Positions 6,018 through 8,531 of a stretch of 8,531 nucleotides of DNA are shown here, one piece after another (position 1 is the first letter of the stretch; each line of letters begins with the position of its first letter). Source of the DNA: UBA5209 sp034002865 (GTDB lineage: Bacteria > Patescibacteriota > Dojkabacteria > SC72); NCBI GenBank assembly GCA_034002865.1, contig JAVEZR010000027.1, forward strand, positions 1 through 8,531, read 5' to 3'. Both the position numbers and the translations under genes were made by a program. The notes under the pieces were generated by a model. The model worked only from the letters and a program-made list of their open reading frames with translations, ran no database searches and was not told the origin of the DNA.

Positions 6018-7328
6018 ATGGCAAAGAAGAACTTCACAATTTCAACAGTAGTAACAGCTCCAAGCCCAGCAACGACTGGTACTTCTTTAGTTGTTGCATC
6101 AGGTGATGGTGCTTTATTTGCAGTAAATGAACCAGCAATAGTATTTCCAGTAAATAATCAACCTTTAGTAGCTAATGCAGAGATAGTTATGGTAACTAAT
6201 GTAGCTACTGATACATTGACTATTACAAGAACTCAAGAAAGTACAAGTGCTAGAACAATAGTAGTAGGAGATATTATAATTCAGGGTATAACAGCTAAGG
6301 ATTGGAACGATTTAATTACTGCTGTAGCTGGTAAGATAACAGCTTTTGCAGATCCTAATGCAGACAGAATCGTATTCTGGGATGATAGTGCAGGAGCTTT
6401 TGCAGCACTAACAGCTTCAACAGGACTTACATTATCAGGAACAACTCTTACAGTTAGAAGTGCAAGTACAACACAAACAGGTATTGTTGAGTTAGCAACA
6501 ACAGCAGAGACAGAAACAGGAATAGATACTGCTAGGGCAGTAACTCCAGATGGTCTTCATGATATGGCTACACTAGCAGGGGCAGCTTGGATGTTAGATG
6601 AAGACAATATGGCTAGTGATAGTGCAACTAAAGTAGCTTCACAGCAAAGTATTAAGGCGTATGTAGACGCACGAGGACTGGATGGGTGGATTCCTGTAAG
6701 TAATATATATCCATTTAGTTTTACATTAGGATCTACGAGTGGAGTACAATCTTTTATAGATTGGGATGACACTATGGATTTGTGTTCTTATTTGCAAAAA
6801 GGTATGAAGATAACTTGGACTCAAAACTCTGTACAGAAGTATGCATACATAATAAGGGTGGAAGCAGATGCTGGGCTTAGTTATACAGAAACAACCTTAG
6901 TTGGTGATCTGGTACTTAATACTACTACATACCCTGTAACTAATATTAAGTTTAGTATGTTAGAAAGTCCTTTCGGGTTTCCAACACGATTCAGTTATAC
7001 TCCAACAATAGGTGGATTTTCTGCCAATCCTAATATGATTACTACATTTAGTATTATTGGAAGGACTTGTATAGTAAGTGCAGCAAGTACTACCAATGGA
7101 ACTTCTAATGCTACAACCTATACTATGACACTCCCTGTAGCAGCAGCTACAATTACGAATTTTACTTGGAGAGGATATGCTTTAGTAGTTAATAATAATG
7201 TTGCTTTAGATGGAAATTGGTCTATTACATCTGGAAGTGCTACTTTAAATTTCTTTGATGCTCCTTTATCTGGATTTACAAATTCTGGGAATAAGTCTGC
7301 TAATGCAGTTATTGTTTATGAAATATAA
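6018..7328 (+). CDS. Tail fibre protein with receptor-binding-like C-terminus
   Basis: The 436-residue protein is a host-recognition fibre. Residues 1-95 form a known phage-fibre N-terminal domain pattern: TSLVVASGDGALF (22-34), NAEIVMVTNVATDTLTITR (53-71), VGDIIIQGITAKDWNDL (83-99). Residues 110-150 are a short beta shaft. Residues 152-182 match the phage tail-fibre repeat (TQTGIVELATTAE, then DTARAVTPDGL). A linker ATKVASQQSIKAYVDA (203-218) leads to a different-looking C-terminal part (221-436) with aromatic strands, an FPTRFSYTPTIGG segment (321-333) and a beta-sandwich-like end, which I take as the receptor-binding or trimerising head. The only two CGN arginine codons in the window are here (R219 and R324). 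The stop overlaps the next ATG (TAATG). ATG start, with an occluded GGGAG upstream. Confidence 0.75.
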   Translation: MAKKNFTISTVVTAPSPATTGTSLVVASGDGALFAVNEPAIVFPVNNQPLVANAEIVMVTNVATDTLTITRTQESTSARTIVVGDIIIQGITAKDWNDLITAVAGKITAFADPNADRIVFWDDSAGAFAALTASTGLTLSGTTLTVRSASTTQTGIVELATTAETETGIDTARAVTPDGLHDMATLAGAAWMLDEDNMASDSATKVASQQSIKAYVDARGLDGWIPVSNIYPFSFTLGSTSGVQSFIDWDDTMDLCSYLQKGMKITWTQNSVQKYAYIIRVEADAGLSYTETTLVGDLVLNTTTYPVTNIKFSMLESPFGFPTRFSYTPTIGGFSANPNMITTFSIIGRTCIVSAASTTNGTSNATTYTMTLPVAAATITNFTWRGYALVVNNNVALDGNWSITSGSATLNFFDAPLSGFTNSGNKSANAVIVYEI

Positions 7329-7450
7329 TGAAAACCATACTTAAATATATAACAACATACATACTAGGAATACTAACAGCATTACTTGTAGTCTGGATAT
7401 TTAGGTATCATGTAGCAGCATTGTTAATTTATTTAATCTTTAAAAGTTAA
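7328..7450 (+). CDS. Small membrane protein, 40 residues
   Basis: A complete 40-residue frame begins at the ATG that shares its A with the fibre stop (TAATG) and ends at TAA 7448-7450, five bases before the next gene. It opens with a basic N-terminus (K3, K6), then a strongly hydrophobic segment TYILGILTALLVVWIF (10-25), a short RYH turn, and a second hydrophobic run VAALLIYLIF (29-38) with a final KS. This is one clear membrane span, or possibly a tight hairpin of two. In this position it could be a holin, a spanin-like or other membrane-active peptide, but nothing specific shows which. Stop-start overlap suggests coupled translation with the fibre. Small size means a chance frame cannot be excluded, yet it fills the gap between two genes exactly. 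Confidence 0.6.
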   Translation: MKTILKYITTYILGILTALLVVWIFRYHVAALLIYLIFKS

Positions 7451-7455
7451 AAGAT

Positions 7456-8385
7456 GTGGCTAAGGGAGGGAATGGAACAATTGGAGGTTGGTATTTAGGG
7501 CTTAATTACTTAGCTGGATCTCCTAAACTCTCACAGCAATTCATTGAAACTTTCATAGATTATGTAGGTGTATCAGACGATTCTTCTCATTCAATAGTTA
7601 AAGTGTTTACTGATACTGTAGGTATTACAGATTCTATTAAGAAATTCCTAAACAAGCTCAAGTTTACTGATACTGTAGGAGTATCTGATAATATGAGTTT
7701 AGTAAGAGTCTTTCTAATGCATTTTGTAGATACAGTAGGTGTTCTAGACAATTTTGGATATGATATAAACAAGTTCTTTAGTAGGGTATTTGTAGATGTA
7801 GTAGGAGTAACTGATAATTACAGCAGGAAGCTAACTAAGTTTATGCATTTTATAGATACAGTATCCATAGCAGATCTGATTAAAAAGAAAACAAGCAGGT
7901 CTCTTGTGGATAGTGTGGGTATAAGTGATTCTATTTCCAGAAAGACTACTAAAACTTTTGTAGATACAGTAGGTGTTTTAGATGTGTTTGATAAGGCATG
8001 GACAATAGTAATAAAATTTGTGGATACAGTAGGAGTATCAGATACATTTACTACTCTAAAACAAATGACTATATACTTCTTAGATACAGTAGGAGTAACT
8101 GATGTAATAACAAAACTAACTGGTAAGCAATTTAGTGATACAGTAGGAGTTAGAGACAAGATAATAAGGAAACTTAATGGAGTGTTACTTATCTGGACAA
8201 TGGTCAAGAACAGAACTACAAATCTATTTAGCAAGATAATTAATAGACCTACAACGGATATTACTAGAAATATAAACAAGACTACTACAATGGAAGCACA
8301 ACCTAACAGATCTCAAACAACCATAACAACAGTAAAAAACAAGGATACTGATATATGGGAACAAGTGCCTAATAGAGACGAATAA
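7456..8385 (+). CDS. Repeat protein with eleven FxDTVGVxD motifs
   Basis: This 309-residue protein starts at GTG; the ATG two bases upstream (7454) is in another frame and stops after 14 codons. The N-terminus (1-30) is glycine-rich with a WYLGLNYLAG stretch. Residues 33-234 hold eleven FxDTVGVxD motifs, 18-22 residues apart, separated by segments rich in K, R and hydrophobics (KKFLNKLK, RKLTKFMH, KKKTSR). The rest (235-309) is T/N-rich, with NRTTNLF, NRPTTDITRNINKTTTM and a final WEQVPNRDE. Similar DTVxVSD repeats occur in phage appendage and archaeal surface proteins, from memory. The regular acidic/basic alternation suggests a repetitive rod or beta-solenoid, perhaps metal-binding through the paired aspartates. 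It follows the fibre and membrane genes, so a virion appendage is likely but unproven. Confidence 0.7.
   Translation: MAKGGNGTIGGWYLGLNYLAGSPKLSQQFIETFIDYVGVSDDSSHSIVKVFTDTVGITDSIKKFLNKLKFTDTVGVSDNMSLVRVFLMHFVDTVGVLDNFGYDINKFFSRVFVDVVGVTDNYSRKLTKFMHFIDTVSIADLIKKKTSRSLVDSVGISDSISRKTTKTFVDTVGVLDVFDKAWTIVIKFVDTVGVSDTFTTLKQMTIYFLDTVGVTDVITKLTGKQFSDTVGVRDKIIRKLNGVLLIWTMVKNRTTNLFSKIINRPTTDITRNINKTTTMEAQPNRSQTTITTVKNKDTDIWEQVPNRDE
7552..8157 (+). repeat. Eleven in-frame coding repeats of about 60 bases
   Basis: The protein motifs begin at residues 33, 51, 70, 90, 112, 132, 150, 168, 188, 208 and 226. At DNA level the nearer copies are still alike: GATACAGTAGGAGTA is at 8023-8037 and 8083-8097, exactly 60 bases apart, a close relative at 7963-7977 and 8137-8150; TTTACTGATACTGTAGG is at 7606-7622 and 7663-7679. 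This shows growth by tandem duplication within the gene. The repeats are coding, not CRISPR. Confidence 0.9.
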
Positions 8386-8400
8386 TATATAATATGTTAA

Positions 8401-8404
8401 AGGA
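8401..8404 (+). promoter_or_regulatory. Shine-Dalgarno site of last gene
   Basis: AGGA within AAAGGA ends 8 bases before the ATG at 8413, a normal spacing. It is the only well-placed Shine-Dalgarno sequence in the window and supports that start. A TATAAT lies further upstream at 8388-8393. Confidence 0.6.
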
Positions 8405-8412
8405 ATAAAACT

Positions 8413-8531
8413 ATGGCAAGAAAAATAGAACCAATCATAATCAATGTATTTAATCAGGGAGGAATTGCTGATAGTGATTATGTCGGTGGTGCTAATTCCT
8501 TTGCATCTATGGTAGGACTTGATGTACATGG
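8413..8531 (+). CDS. Putative virion protein, 3' end missing
   Basis: The first 39 codons of a gene that runs past the right edge. After a basic start (MARKIEP) comes a hydrophobic III, then NQGGIADSDYVGG and SFASMVGLDVH. The 'GGIADSxY-GG-NSF-MVGLDxH' pattern is one I recall from the N-termini of large phage virion proteins in metagenomic tailed phages, often in the fibre/appendage region; this is recognition from memory, and the fragment is too short to go further. AGGA upstream supports the ATG. It lies 27 bases after the repeat gene on the same strand, probably in the same operon. Confidence 0.6.
   Translation, partial: MARKIEPIIINVFNQGGIADSDYVGGANSFASMVGLDVH

Noticed and set aside
7552..8157. 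Regular 54-66-base repeats resembling a CRISPR array
   Set aside because: The repeats vary, are in frame throughout a coding region with 18-22-residue periodicity, and have no unique spacers of constant length.
7818..8279. Long open frame on the minus strand opposite the repeat gene (also 7587-7772)
   Set aside because: It mirrors the periodic coding repeats, whose complement happens to lack stops; its translation repeats TPTVS in step with the sense motif and has no start context or neighbour on that strand.
8224..8529. 101-codon minus-strand frame at the right end
   Set aside because: It lies opposite the end of the repeat gene and the well-supported last gene and has a low-complexity translation.

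Overview
The window is a late structural block of a tailed bacteriophage or prophage (Caudoviricetes). Every supportable gene lies on the + strand, closely packed (usually 5 to 70 bases between genes, one overlap, one 140-base gap). The order runs portal protein (5' end cut off by the window), a small unknown protein, a scaffold-like acidic protein, a major capsid protein of the N4-gp56 family, a capsid-decoration-like protein, a second virion-associated protein, a head-tail adaptor-like protein, two fibre or appendage proteins, a 40-residue membrane peptide, a protein built of eleven copies of an FxDTVGVxD repeat, and the start of a further virion protein cut off by the right edge. No tail tube, tape measure, sheath, terminase, integrase, lysis enzyme or tRNA is visible. 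The P22/crAss-type portal, N4-gp56 capsid protein and an adaptor followed directly by fibres would fit a short-tailed (podovirus-like) virion, but that is inference.

The host cannot be named. The DNA is AT-rich and arginine is coded almost only by AGA/AGG. CpG is strikingly rare (about 32 in 8.5 kb by eye). None of the eleven visible stop codons is TGA and no gene contains an in-frame TGA. Most start codons sit behind A/T-only leaders without a Shine-Dalgarno sequence, often with a TATAAT-like hexamer 7 to 14 bases upstream; only the last gene has a well-spaced AGGA. A good sigma-70-type promoter (TTGACA plus an extended -10) lies before the capsid gene. These traits would fit an AT-rich host that does not depend on Shine-Dalgarno (some Bacteroidota or Patescibacteria do so), but nothing here decides between them.

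How the genes work together: the portal forms the dodecameric DNA gate, the scaffold-like protein would direct assembly of the capsid protein around it, and the decoration-like and virion-associated proteins probably complete or coat the head. The adaptor-like protein would join head to tail. The 187- and 436-residue proteins, and perhaps the repeat protein, would be outward-facing fibres, the 436-residue one with a probable receptor-binding C-terminus.

The most interesting parts are: (i) the 140-base gap before the capsid gene, which packs a promoter, dyad symmetries over that promoter and a GNRA-loop terminator about 65 bases downstream; (ii) the eleven-copy repeat protein; (iii) the extreme CpG depletion with a local CpG cluster exactly at the fibre domain junction; (iv) a hairpin that would hide the fibre gene's ribosome entry site. 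I saw no clear evidence of a wholly new system such as a defence or RNA-guided locus.
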